From assembly GCF_030247195.1 (NCBI RefSeq), contig NC_080671.1, positions 86,488,370 through 86,552,369 on the forward strand: a stretch of 64,000 nucleotides of DNA, given 5' to 3'. This DNA is from Topomyia yanbarensis (Eukaryota; Arthropoda; Insecta; Diptera; Culicidae). This document shows positions 1 to 12,159 of the stretch, piece after piece. The position numbers were made by a program, and so were the translations under genes. The notes under the pieces were generated by a model that had not been told where the DNA came from, made no database searches, and saw only the letters and a program-made list of their open reading frames with translations. Each line of letters begins with the position of its first letter. Position 1 is the stretch's first letter.

Positions 1-3000
1 AGAAATTAATTTCCAATTATAATGTAAAGGATGTTGCGATTCAAACTTTAAACTCGTTTTTCTCGAAATCAATGTATTGTCACTTAGTCCGGTTTGACTT
101 AATACCGACCAACTATTGCTAGGAATATTGTTTCCAGCTTCAGTAATACTTCCCCTCTGTCTCTCTCAGCTTAACCCTGTGTATTAAATTGTTTTTTCAT
201 TTTTGAGAGTGGTCACTCATTCTGAAAGGTGAAGGTTTGTAGGTTAGCACCCAGCAAACGCCTGGCTGAATTCTACTCCCAGAAACGTTAATTGTGACTT
301 TGTTAATTCTTAATCTTTTGTACGAAAATTCGACAGCTACATTGGTCCACTTAATGTATATAATATTACACATAACAACAAAAGTCATTAAATGAAGAAC
401 AAAAATATTTTTCCTTTGTGCACATCGATAAAGTTCAACTTCCTGGATGTCAAGTATCAGAACGATTTGTATTGTTTTTTACGAAAATGTAAACAGGTCA
501 TGCTTGACTGATTTAAACCACAGGAGTTCCTTTTCAAAAAATCTGTGTCGATACAGATATCGACGGAGATTTTTTGAAAAGTAAGTACAGATGAAAAGAT
601 TTTTGAGGACAAAAAGACAGATTCACTTTTTGCAAGCCTGGCTGGCGGCAATGGCTCGACTGTAACGGGAGGATCGAGGGCTTCCATAGTACCAACTGCG
701 TTGCGTCCCAGTATGCGATCAGCATCGCCACTCCTTTACAATGGCGGAGTAGCTTGGTATAGTGGCTTTGCCGATCGTTGCGGAGTCCTCTGCAGGGTCG
801 TTAATGGGCCGGGTTGCATTAGCGGAGTACATGCTGCAAGAAAACTTTTGACTTAGGACTACGTCTTTGTTTTCGATATGGGGTGCACTTTGTAAATTCT
901 ACAAAAATGGTTTGTAAAGAAAAGTGGACCAAATTTTAAACGCTTATAATTCAGCCATATAATGATAATTTTTTTTGCGCATATCGCCCCGCAATACTTC
1001 TAGGAATAGATTCTAATAGATAAACGCAAAGAATTTTGATATTTTGATATTTATATAATGTGCAATCTAGTCAAAATATCGCGCATTTACACACAGAAGA
1101 TAGTGCTTCCCAAGTCCGGCACGACATATTTGTGTACCTAGCGCGCTACGCTTCTATGAATGACGTCATCATCGACTATTTAAAGAACGGATTTGGCCGG
1201 ACAAGCTCAATTGCCTGTTGAACAGCAGGTGGAGCAGATCACTGCGCTGCGTGTCTTCACAGCTGTAGCAATGTGAAAAGTCCGTTACACTGGCTGTGGA
1301 GGTACGCTACGCAGTACCGTTTACACGCGACTGAGTTTGTCCGTTCAAACACGATGCTCTCTTTTGTGTTGTGCTCGTTTCCAGCACACCTTTATGTACA
1401 ATCTCAAAAACAATTCAATAGTAATTCTTCGAACGGGCTAATGAGATTTTTGTAAACAAACTTATTTCGCTCATTATTCCGCTAGCGAGTTGAATTTCAT
1501 GAAAAATACACATGAATTAACATCTTTACCCTTGGTAGAATCAATTCCAAATGTTTTCTGTGTTGAAATGTTAACAAATCAAGAGAAATCAGCAAAACAA
1601 AAGTTTGTTTACAAATCTTATTAGCGCTATTCAAAAGTTGATATGGAATTGTTCGTACACAAAATCGCTTGTACATTCGAGCTCTATTTGCAAACACGGT
1701 TAACATAGTATCGTGGTACTAGTGGTCTCTTTCGCTCTACCCATCATCATCAGCGTTGACTCATTTTGCTTTGTGCGCTTGTGTTCAATGTTTGAGGCGA
1801 ATATGTAGGTAGGTATATCTAATTTTTTAACCTGCAATGATAGTAATCTGTGCTTTCGTTGCGCAAAGACGAAAACTTTTTTAGCAACAAATTTACGCGG
1901 ATCGATGGAAAGCACAAGGAACGTCTATTATTTACGTTCGATCAATTCATTAATTCATTTCCACTTCACGTGATTCATTTCCACTCAGCCTATCCTATTT
2001 TGATTCTGCTAATAGGTACATACTACAAATCATATTTTTGTGAATGAACTGCCACTCGAAAAACCGTTGCATAAACGCATCTAAAATTGTTATCGATTCT
2101 TGTATATTTATAGTTACGATATATGATTAAGACCACTGCATTCGCTTTAGGAAAGTTACGATAATGGTAAAATATAACTAGAAAGCGAGATGTGCCATTT
2201 TGAAATTTTGCTCCATTCGAGCTGCCATGACATCACCAAATCACCACAAAATTTGCTTATGCGTCCAATATATGGTCAAGGCTCCGAAAATGGCAACCAT
2301 AGGCGAAATTTTTTTATCAATTTGTACGCCAAACAGTTTTTATCCGTATGTACATATCCTCTAATATTAAACAATATGAATGGCGAGCTCAAAAAAATTC
2401 CCATATCTCTCATTTATTAAAACTTGTTGATGCTTCTTACATGACCTGAAAATCACTGAGGAGTTAAAAAGGTAAATAAAATCCATTTTCCAACTTTTTG
2501 CCTGGAACCACATTTTTCCAGCGTAGTCCACTATAAATTTATTTTACATTTTTTTTACTACTTTAAGTCTACTTCTTGAAACAATATTGTGGCAATCTTA
2601 AAGCTTTATTCATTTAAGAGAAGGCACAGTTGAACTTATGTTACGTGACAGATATTTTCTGCTGTAAAGTAATTCCATCAAGATTGATTCAATTACGTCA
2701 AAAATGCTGACCATCTTAGATTCTGATAAAACTTTTTACGTTGCATCTGTATGGGAGAGTACGTATTTTGCACAGTTAAACAAACGATTTTTATTCACGA
2801 GTAATATTTAAAAAGATCATATAAGATCTTGAATGTACTACTTTGAAAATATATTGTTCAAAAAACGCCATTTGTGCAGCAAAATTATACGATAGCGAGT
2901 TCTAAGAAATAAATTCTCCTGAGTGAATATATTTTGGCAAAATTTTTCAAAAAAATTGAAAATCGGATTTACAAAAAAGACAATGATTTTTTTGTACAAA

Positions 3001-3268
3001 CGAGCCCAAAAATAGAAGAAACTGTAACTGCATTATGAAGAAGCTATCAATAAGAAAGCTTTTTTAAAGACTTCAAGTATGCTTCTTAATTTCTTAGTAT
3101 TTGCCAGTCATAAATATAATTCTCTTATACAACATTAATACTAAATGCCATTTCGAAGCAAAATGCCTTTAAGAAAAAAATTCTAAAATATTTTGTTTTT
3201 TCTTTCAACAAAAATATCAAGTAGTGAAAATAAACCCTTTTAATAAGTTATTCACTAATCCCAAACGC
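1..3268. other. Non-coding AT-rich stretch, no gene recognised
   Basis: No open frame with recognisable protein character was seen on either strand. A GC-richer patch at about 600-860 carries short broken frames on the minus strand, and a small foldback lies at 1345-1705. From about 2080 to 3268 the sequence is AT-rich without clear structure. One copy of a GTTACGTGACAG-like motif near 2640 resembles the motif repeated around 11.3-11.7 kb. Confidence 0.6.
1345..1705. repeat. Imperfect foldback (MITE-like)
   Basis: The segment ending near 1462 (core ATTTTTGTAAACAAACTT) recurs inverted starting near 1601 (core AAGTTTGTTTACAAATCTTA). Flanking sequence also pairs weakly outward, for example TGTACAATCTC on the left against a diverged GAGCGATTTTGTGTAC-like arm on the right. 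The roughly 140-bp loop between the arms shows no coding capacity. I infer an old non-autonomous inverted-repeat element; termini and target duplication were not resolved. Confidence 0.5.
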
Positions 3269-5438
3269 AAAAACCTGTTTTAATCCACCTAGAGGTGCAA
3301 TTGTGCCTTTCTCATTTCTCCAAACTATGATTTAATAGCTGATTCGTACAATATAACATTATGGAAATGTCTTTCATGCTTATTACAACTTGGTAAGTAT
3401 ATATAAGAGCACCTTTTTGCATTTATCGCGGTATCGGTTTGAATCGGAGTTTTCTATGTGATCGCACTCCACAACCCGTAACTCCGGAGCTGGAAGTCGG
3501 ATGGAGATGGAATTTAATATCAGTTTCCGGGGACGCAACACCTTTCATTTGAGACTAAGTCGATCAAATCGGTCTAGCCATTTTCGAGAAACCAATATTA
3601 CCGTTATTCTGAATTTGGATGCTTCCGGATCCGTCGATGGTGGCCAGTGTGGCCAAAGAGACTTTGAATGACTGTTGGTGACCTAGATCTACAAATTCAA
3701 CAGCTGTGTTTACATTTTGGAAAAAATTTCACCTTTTTACATTCATCGCGTTAGAATCAGGATTTGCTGCGTGATCGTACGTCTCACCCTGTACCAGAAC
3801 TCGGATCCACACAAAATTCAACAGCAGCTGATGGACCTTCCATTTAAAATCAAGTTTGTCAAAATCGGTTCAGAAAATTCCGAGAAACCGATGTGGACAA
3901 ATCAACAAATTTTGTTTTGTAACCATACTCTTCAACTCGTAATCCGGAACAAGATGTCGGTTGAAAATGAAATTCAATAGCAACCTATGGGAATATTATA
4001 CCTTTCATTTGAATCTTAGTTTGTAAAAATCGGTTCAGCCATCTCCGAGAAACCGATGTGGACATTTTGTTAACAAATCCGCACATACACACACATACAT
4101 ACATACATACATACATACATACACACATACAAACACACATACATACATACACACAGATATTTTGCGATCTTGGCGAACTGAGTCGAATGTTACATGAGAC
4201 TCGGCAGCAAATGCATAACCTTTCTATATGAGAGAGGCAAAAGAAAAATATTTAATTAGCTTAATCAGCATGAGTTCAATGTTATCTTCATGTGATTATA
4301 TTTTGAAATGTTGGTGGAATGGGTTTGAAAGTGGAGGGAATGGGGGGTTAGTAGAGTGGGAGTGGAGGATGCGTCAGAAATCCTTCATCTTATTTCGGTA
4401 TACGGGGTGGATGAAGGAAATGCGGGCGTGAGGGTAGTCCAAGGGGAGGGGAGTGATGAAGGAGGGAGGTGTAAGGGCAAGGCGGGGGGGAGGGGTGGCG
4501 ACGGAATACTCAACTGCATATTTTGCCTTCCATTTGAGACTTGGTTTGAGAAAATCGGTTCAGTCATCACCGAAGAACCGATGTGACTTTAATTGTGGAA
4601 TATGCCCGGAATTCCGGACTTCCGGAATCGTCGATAGTGGACAATATATTCAAAGAATGTTTGATTGGCAATCAGTGATCTAGATCTGCGATTAGAAATA
4701 ATTTGGTGACCATTTCAATAGTTTTTAGCCTCTGAGGTATTACGATTGTACCGATTTATATGGGAAATTCCAGTGTATCCTTACTAACACTCCTGTAACT
4801 CCGGAAGTAAGAGTCAGAACCGAATGAAATTCAGCAGCAGTCAATGGTATTACTGTATCTTTCATTTGAAATCAAGTTTGTAAAAATCGGTATAGAATTC
4901 GTTGAGGAATGGGTGTGATATTAGCTTAGGAACTTGGCGGGTTCCCCGGGGGCGTCATGAACCGTCATAGGTGGCCAATGTGGTCAAAGCTGCTTTGATT
5001 GATCATTAGTGATCCAGACCCGCAAACTAGAGTAATGTTACATCAATTTTAATATGTTTTACATCATTTGAACATCATGGTGGTACCAGTTTATATGGGA
5101 ATTTGCTGTGTGACCGCACTCTTCAACCCGTAACTCCGGAACCGGAAGTCGGATCAACTAAAAATTCAATAGCAGCTTATGGGAGCGTTATACCTTTCAG
5201 ATGAAACTAAGTTTGCAAAAATCGGTTCAGCCATCTCTGAGAAAATTGTGTGAGTTTAAATGACACACACACACATACACACACACATACACACACACAT
5301 ACATACACACACACAGACATTTGCCGATCTCGACGAACTGAATCGAATGGTGTATGACACTCGGCCCTCCGGGCCTCGGTTAAAAAGTCGATTTTTACAG
5401 TGATTGCATAGCCTTTCTTTATATGAGAAAGGCAAAAA
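3269..5438 (+). repeat. Left arm of the palindrome
   Basis: The arm is made of related submodules. Each contains a block like GGTTCAGCCATCTCCGAGAA, a TTTCATTTGAAACTAAGTTT-type block, and a block with AACTCCGGAACCGGAAGTCGG character. It carries two internal CA/CATA-rich microsatellites (about 4080-4155 and 5262-5315). It ends with a small hairpin, GCCTTTCTTTATATGAGAAAGGC-like, at about 5411-5434, beside a GC-rich near-palindrome GGCCCTCCGGGCC. The whole arm reappears inverted at 8641-10862 and in part at 5609-7437. No coding sequence is seen. Confidence 0.85.
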
Positions 5439-5608
5439 CAACACGTTTAAAATATAATTGCAAATAAAAAAGTTTAAAATATAATTGCAGTATAGAGAAA
5501 ACAATACAAAATAAAAGATTTTATAACAAAAACTTAAAACATATTTAAAAAATTCTTTTAATTTGCAACATCTTTAAATAATTTTATTATAGAATGTATT
5601 TCAAAATG

Positions 5609-7437
5609 TTTTTGCCTTTCTCATATAAAGAAAGGCTATGCAATCACTGTAAAAATCGACTTTTTAACCGAGGCCCGGAGGGCCGAGTGTCATACACCAT
5701 TCGATTCAGTTCGTCGAGATCGGCAAATGTCTGTGTGTGTATGTATGTGTGTGTGTGTATGTGTGTGTGTATGTGTGTGTGTCATTTAAACTCACACAAT
5801 TTTCTTAGAGATGGCTGAACCGATTTTAGCAAACTTAGTTTCATCTGAAAGGTATAACGCTCCCATAAGCTGCTATTGAATTTTTAGTTGATCCGACTTC
5901 CGGTTCCGGAGTTACGGGTTGAAGAGTGCGGTCACACAGCAAATTCCCATATAAACTGGTACCACCATGATGTTAAAATGATGTAAAACATATTAAAATT
6001 GATGTAACATTACTCTAGTTTGCGGGTCTGGATCACTAATGATCAATCAAAGCAGCTTTGACCACATTGGCCACCTATGACGGTTCATGACGCCCCCGGG
6101 GAACCCGCCAAGTTCCTAAGCTAATATCACACCCATTCCCCAACGAATTCTCTACCGATTTTTACAAACTTGATTTCAAATGAAAGATACAGTAATGCCA
6201 TTGACTGCTGCTGAATTCCATTCTGTTCTGACTCTTGCTTCCGGAGTTACAGGGGTGTTAGTAAGGATGCACTGGAATTTCCCATATAAATCGGTACAAT
6301 CGTAATACCTCAGAAGCTAAAAACTATTGAAATGGTCACCAAATTACTTCTAATCGCAGATCTAGATCACTGATTGCCAATCAAACATTCTTTGAATATA
6401 TTGTCCACTATCGACGATTCCGGAAGTCCGGAATTCCGGGCATATTCCACAATTAAAGTCACATCGGTTCTTCGGTGATGACTGAACCGATTTTCTCAAA
6501 CCAAGTCTCAAATGGAAGGCAAAATATGCAGTTGAGTATTACGTCGCCGCCCCTCCTACCCCCGCCTTGCCCTTACACCTCCCTCCTTCATCACTCCCCT
6601 CCCCTTGGACCACCCTCACGCCCGCATTTCCTTCATCCGCCCCGTATACCGAAATAAGATGAAGGATTTCTGACGCATCCTCCACTCTCACTCTACTAAC
6701 CCCCCATTCCCTCCACTTTCAAACCCATTCCACCAACATTTCAAAATATAATTACATGAAGATAACATTGAACTCATGCTGATTAAGGTAATTAAATACT
6801 ATTCTTTTGCCTTTCTCATATAGAAAGGTTATGCAATTGCTCCAAAAACCGACTTCCTAACCGAAGCCCGGAGGGCCAAGTCTCATATAACATTCGACTC
6901 AGTTCGCCGAGATCGCAAAATATCTGTGTGTATGTATGTGTGTTTGTATGTGCGTATGTATGTGTGCATGTATGTATGTATGTATGTATGTATGTATGTA
7001 TGTATGTATGTATGTATGTATGTATGTATGTATGTATGTATGTATGTATGTATGTATGTGCGTGTATGTGCGGATTTGTTAACAAAATGTCCACATCGGT
7101 TTCTCGGAGATGGTTGAACCGATTTTTAGAAACTAAGATTCAAATGAAAGGTATACTATTCTCATAGGTTGCTATTGAATTTCATTTTCAACCGACATCT
7201 TGTTCCGGATTACGAGTTGAAGAGTATGGTTACAAAACAAAATTTGTTGATTTGTCCACATCGGTTTCTCGGAATTTTCTGAACCGATTTTGACAAACTT
7301 GATTTTAAATGGAAGGTCCATCAGCTGCTGTTGAATTTTGTGTGGATCCGAGTTCTGGTTCCTGAATTACAGGGTGATACGTACGATCACGCAGCAAATC
7401 TCGATTCTAACGAATTCTGCGATGAATGTAAAAAGGT
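5609..7437 (-). repeat. Inner right-type arm, partial copy
   Basis: This is an inverted copy of about 3737-5438. It runs from TTTTTGCCTTTCTCATATAA inward through the same GC-rich GGCCCGGAGGGCC block, microsatellite and submodules. It stops at GATGAATGTAAAAAGGT, where the full arms continue. With the left arm it forms a palindrome whose loop (5439-5608, about 170 bp) is AT-rich. Confidence 0.8.
6918..7072. repeat. Microsatellite (TATG)n within the repeat arm
   Basis: A TG/TATG-rich tract with a pure (TATG)n core at about 6967-7059. The same position in the other arms holds shorter TG- or CA-type tracts, so the microsatellite belongs to the family and has expanded most in this copy. The open frames it creates (Tyr/Val/Cys/Met repeats) are not genes. 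Confidence 0.9.
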
Positions 7438-7441
7438 AAAA

Positions 7442-8520
7442 TTTTTGCCTTTCTCAATAGAAAGGTATTGCAATTGCTCTGAAAACCGACTTTATAACGG
7501 AGGCCCGGAGGGCCGAGTGGCATATACCATTCGATTCAGTTCGTCGAGTTCGGCAAATGTCTGAGCGTGTGTATGTATGTGTGTATGTATGTATGTGTGT
7601 GTATGTGCGTCTGTGTGTGTGTGTATGTGACCAAAAATGTCACTCATTTTTCTCAGAGCTGGCTGAACCGATTTTGACAAACTTAGTATCAAATGAAAGA
7701 TACAACGTTCCCATAGGCTGCAATTGAATTTCTGATGGATCCGACTTCCGGTTCCGGAATTACAGGGTGGTGTGCACGATCACGCAGAAAATGTCGATTT
7801 TAATAAATTCTGCAATGAATGTATAAAGGTGAAAATTTTTCCAAAATATGACCACAACTGCTTCGATTTGTAGTATTAGGTCATTAACATCCATTCAAAG
7901 TCTTTTTGGCCCCATTGGCCACCATCATCGGTTCTGGAAGCCCCGGCGGAAGTATCCAAATTCAGAATAACAGTCACATCGGTTTCCCGGAGATGGCTAG
8001 ACCGATTCAACCAAACTTAGTCTCAAATGAAAGGTGTTGCGCCTTCGTAAATGGTTATTTAATTTCATCCCAATCTGACTTCCGGTTCCGGAGTTACAGG
8101 TTGTGGCGTGCGATCACATAGCAAATTGCGATTCAAACCGATACTCCGATGAAAGCAAAAAAGGTAAAAATTTCGCTAAAATGTCTCTCAAACAACTTAA
8201 ATTTGCTGTTCTAGGTCATCGACGGCCAACCAAACTTTCGTTGACTACATTGACCACCATAGACGGTTCCGGAAGTGCCCGGGAAAAGCGGCCATCTTTC
8301 AAAATTGACGTACTCACATCAGTTTCCCGGAAATGGTTGGGCCGATTTTCACAAACACTATCCCAAATGATAGCTATAGTATCCCCACAGATGTCTATAA
8401 AATTTCGTACGGATCGCTTGGCGTCCGGAAATATAGACTAATCCATCCGGTCACATATGAAATTCCCATATAAGCCGGAACTAAATTTTTTTTCAAAGGG
8501 GGGACCCCATGAAATTTCAG
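7442..8520 (-). repeat. Diverged internal module of the same family
   Basis: It starts with TTTTTGCCTTTCTCAATAGA and the GGCCCGGAGGGCC block, as the full arms do. It then runs through three more submodules with ACCGATTTT, TCAAATGAAAGG and GACTTCCGGTTCCGGA landmarks, but differs from arms A, B and D throughout. It looks like an older or separate family member. The following 8521-8640 is a short spacer containing a T-rich tract. Confidence 0.65.
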
Positions 8521-8640
8521 AAATCAAATTCGTTTTTGATGCCAAACATCTTTAAAATGCATGAAACGTCGAGATTTTATGTTATCTCGAAAAATTTTTT
8601 TTTATGAAAATCGACTTTTTGGGACTGCCGATTTCGCACC

Positions 8641-10862
8641 TTTTTGCCTTTCTCATATAAAGAAAGGCTATGCAATCACTGTAAAAATCGACTTTTTAAC
8701 CGAGGCCCGGAGGGCCGAGTATCATACACCATTCGATTCAGTTCGTCGAGATCGGCAAATGTCTGTGTGTGTGTATGTATGTGTGTGTGTATGTGTGTGT
8801 GTATGTGTGTGTGTATGTGTGTGTGTGTCATTTAAACTCACACAATTTTCTCAGAGATGGCTGAACCGATTTTCACAAACTTAGTTTCATCTGAAAGGTA
8901 TAACGCTCCCATAAGCTGCTATTGAATTTTTAGTTGATCCGACTTCCGGTTCCGGAGTTACGGGTTGAAAAGTGCGGTCACACAGCAAATTCCCATATAA
9001 ACTGGTACCACCATAATGTTCAAATGATGTAAAACATATTAAAATTGATGTAACATTACTCTAGTTTGCGGGTCTGGATCACTAATGATCAATCAAAGCA
9101 GCTTTGACCACATTGGCCACCTATGACGGTTCATGACGTCCTCGGGGAACCCGCCAAGTTCCTAAGCTAATATCACACCCATTCCACAACGAATTCTCTA
9201 CCGATTTTTACGAACTTAATTTCAAATGAAAGATACAGTAATGCCATTGACTGCTGCTGAATTTCATTCGGTTCTGACTCTTGCTTCCGGAGTTACAGGG
9301 GTGTTAGTAAGGATACACTGGAATTTACCATATAAATCGGTACAATCGTAATACCTCAGAGGCTAAAAACTATTGAAATGGTCACCAAATTACTTCTAAT
9401 CGTAGATCTAGATCACTGATTGCCAATCAAACATTCTTTGAATATATTGTCCACTATCGACGATTCCGGAAGTCCAGAATTCCGGGCATATTCCACAATT
9501 AAAGTCACATCGGTGATGACTGAACCGATTTTCTCAAACCAAGTCTCAAATGGAAGGCAAAATATGCAGTTGAGTATTGCGTAGCCGCCCCTTCCCCCCC
9601 CCCTTCCCCACCTTGCCCTTACACCTCCCTCCTTCATCACTCCCCTCTTCTTGGATCACCCTCACTCCCAGATTTCCTTCATCCACCCCGTATACCGAAA
9701 TAAGATGAAGGATTTCTGACGCATCCTCCACACCCACTCTACTACTCATCCCATTCCCTACACGTTCAAACGCATTCCACCAACCTTTGCAAATTATAAT
9801 CACATGAAGATAACATTGAACTCATGCTTATTAAGCTAATTAAATATTATTCTTTTGCCTTTCTTATATAGAAAGGTTATGCAATTGCTCCAAAAACCGA
9901 CTTTCTAACCGAGGCCCGGAGGGCCGAGTCTAATATAACATTCGACTCAGTTCGCCGAGATCGCAAAATATCTGTGTGTATGTATGTGGGTATGTATGTA
10001 TGTGTGTATGTGTATGTGTGTATGTATGTGTGTATGTGCGGATTTGTTAACAAAATGTCCACATCGGTTACTCGGAGATGGCTGAACCGATTTTTACAAA
10101 CTAAGATTCAAATGAAAGGTATAATATTCCCATAGGTTGCTATTGAATTTCATTTTCAACCGACATCTTGTTCCGAATTACGAGTTGAAGAGTATGGTTA
10201 CAAAACAAAATTTGTTGATTTTTCCAAATCGGTTTCTCGGAATTTTCTGAACCGATTTTGACAAACTTAATTTTAAATGAAAGGTCCATCAGCTGCTGTT
10301 GAATTTTGTGTGGATCCGAGTTCTGGTTCCTGAATTACAGGGTGATACGTACGATCACGCAGCAAATCCCGATTCTAACGAATTCTGCGATGAATGTAAA
10401 AAGGTGATTTTTTTTCCAAAATGTAAACACAACTGTTGAATTTGTAGATCTAGGTCCCCAACAGTCATTCAAAGTCTCTTTGGCCACACTGGCCACCATC
10501 GACGGATCCGGAAGCATCCAAAGTCAGAATAACGGTTATATTGGTTTCTCGAAAATGGCTAGATTTGCTCAACTTAGTCTCAAATGAAAGGTGTTGCGTC
10601 CCCAGAAACTGATATTAAATTCCATCTCCATTCGACTTCCAGCACCGGAGTTACGGGTTGTGGAGGTCGATCACATAGAAAACTCCGATTCAAACCGATA
10701 CCGCGATGAATGCAAAAAGGTGCTCTTATATATACTTACCAAGTGTAATAAGAATGAAAGACATTTCCATAAAGTTATATTGTACGAACCAGCTATTAAA
10801 TCATAGTTTGGAGAAATGAGAAAGGCACAATTGCACCTCTAGGTGGATTAAAACAGGTTTTT
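8641..10862 (-). repeat. Right arm of the palindrome
   Basis: A full-length inverted counterpart of 3269-5438. Landmarks in order are the GCCTTTCTCATATAAAGAAAGGC-type hairpin, the GGCCCGGAGGGCC block, a TG microsatellite (about 8760-8828), and six submodules whose TCAAATGAAAGG-type blocks lie near 8889, 9230, 9545, 10110, 10275 and 10580. The terminus GGTGGATTAAAACAGGTTTT closes it. The length (about 2.22 kb) is close to that of the left arm (about 2.17 kb). Confidence 0.85.
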
Positions 10863-11028
10863 CAATTTAATATTAATGTAGCTGTTTTTTCTTTTACAAA
10901 ATTTTAGAACTCGAATAGTGATTTTTTCTTGTATATTTGTCATGTCATGTATAATAATAAAATGTAATATATTCATTTGAAAGCTTTTAATGAATATAAA
11001 CAACGCAAACATTCACGTGTTCATGATT

Positions 11029-11075
11029 GAGAAAGGCACAATTGCACCGCTAGGTGGATTAAAATAGGTTTTTTC
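11029..11075 (-). repeat. Solo terminus of the 3.3-10.9 kb repeat family
   Basis: The sequence GAGAAAGGCACAATTGCACC, a CGCTAGG link and GTGGATTAAAATAGGTTTT repeat the right terminus that ends at 10862, about 210 bp further on and in the same orientation. This suggests an older insertion, or an end duplicated when the complex formed. Confidence 0.75.
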
Positions 11076-11307
11076 AAATCAAAACGCTCGTGAAAAATTG
11101 TCTTTCGAAATGCAACTGTTTTCAAGTTATTCAAGATTTTTTTTCGACATAAAGTGTTACGTCGTGAAAATACGACCTTTGCATAAGTTATTCACGTTTA
11201 TTCATCAAAACCAATATGTATTTCAAAAATTTCCCGTAAATACTGAGGCCCTAGCTTAATTTGTGTGCGACTGTCCCAATATGCTTTCTTTAAAAAAATG
11301 CACAACT

Positions 11308-11697
11308 GTAACGTGACAGATTTTGATTGTAACGTGACAGATCGTTGAGAATTCTCCATAAAATCGGAAAAAAAAATTCTTCAGGAAAATTATATTTCAA
11401 ACTCTTCTTTGATTTCCAAACATAAAACTTAAAACTGTGTTCTCGCAAATTTGAGGGCCAATGAAACAGACATTTTCAATTTAGTCGGACAACCTTCAAA
11501 CTCACTGCGAAAATTGTGTAACATGACAGACGTATTAAAATGACAATAAAGCCAAAACCGTTCATGATAGAAAATAACTTTCTTTAGAAAAAAAATGGGG
11601 TTTAGGGACCTTAATAAGGTGCAATTGAGATAGAATCTGATTTTATCGTTTTTGCAGACTTATCTTATAAAGTATGCGTAAACTTGTAACGTGACAG
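11308..11697 (+). repeat. Dispersed GTAACGTGACAG motif, four copies
   Basis: GTAACGTGACAG occurs at 11308-11319, 11329-11340 and 11686-11697, with a one-base variant (GTAACATGACAG) at 11518-11529. A related form occurs near 2640. Spacing is irregular and the surrounding DNA is not an obvious tandem repeat. It may be the remnant of one repetitive element; no function is assigned. Confidence 0.6.
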
Positions 11698-12159
11698 GCA
11701 GAAACCTTGCCCATATGGGAGCTGTCAAGTTGTCCCTGGGCTGGAAAACTAAGTCATTTGCCCGGAATGCTCTATCTTATTGTTATATATTCATCCATTT
11801 CTGATTTTATTTGAGGGCGCATTGCAAATATAAAAGTAAAATTAAAAAATTCACAGTAAATCGACGCGCCGGTGAAATTTATGTATAGAAGAGAAAAATA
11901 TTTGCTTTCAAAAGTTAAAAATTATCCTATGAAAAATAATATCGCATTATTTTAAGACCGAAAATTTTCCGAACATGATTGAGCTCAATTTGAAACTAGG
12001 TGGCAAAATTGACTTGCAAACTGCCGCGTTTGTTCTAGATTATCGTGACATGCTACTCCACCTTGAGGCTTTTTGGTTATGAAACAGTTGAGAACATGTT
12101 CACCGCAGCTGGATTATTACACGTGATTTGGTTTTATTATCAGTTGTCAATAATTTTTC

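Larger units (their letters stand above)
3269..10862. repeat. 7.6-kb nested palindromic repeat complex
   Basis: Both ends carry the same terminus in opposite orientation: AAAACCTGTTTTAATCCACC near 3269, and its complement GGTGGATTAAAACAGGTTTT ending near 10862. Each is followed inward by a run reading GTGCAATTGTGCCTTTCTCA (or its complement). The outer arms (3269-5438 and 8641-10862) match in inverted orientation along their length, and a second partial right-type arm (5609-7437) and a diverged module (7442-8520) lie inside. No transposase or other protein frame is visible. I infer a non-autonomous foldback-type element or nested insertions of one family; the superfamily is not assigned. Confidence 0.85.

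Noticed and set aside
4080..4155. CRISPR-like regular repeats (CATA and TG tracts in several arms)
   Set aside because: They are simple microsatellites in eukaryotic repeats with no spacers or associated genes.
6816..7167. His-Thr-Tyr and Val-Cys-Met repeat frames
   Set aside because: They are translations of the TATG/CATA microsatellite inside the repeat arm.
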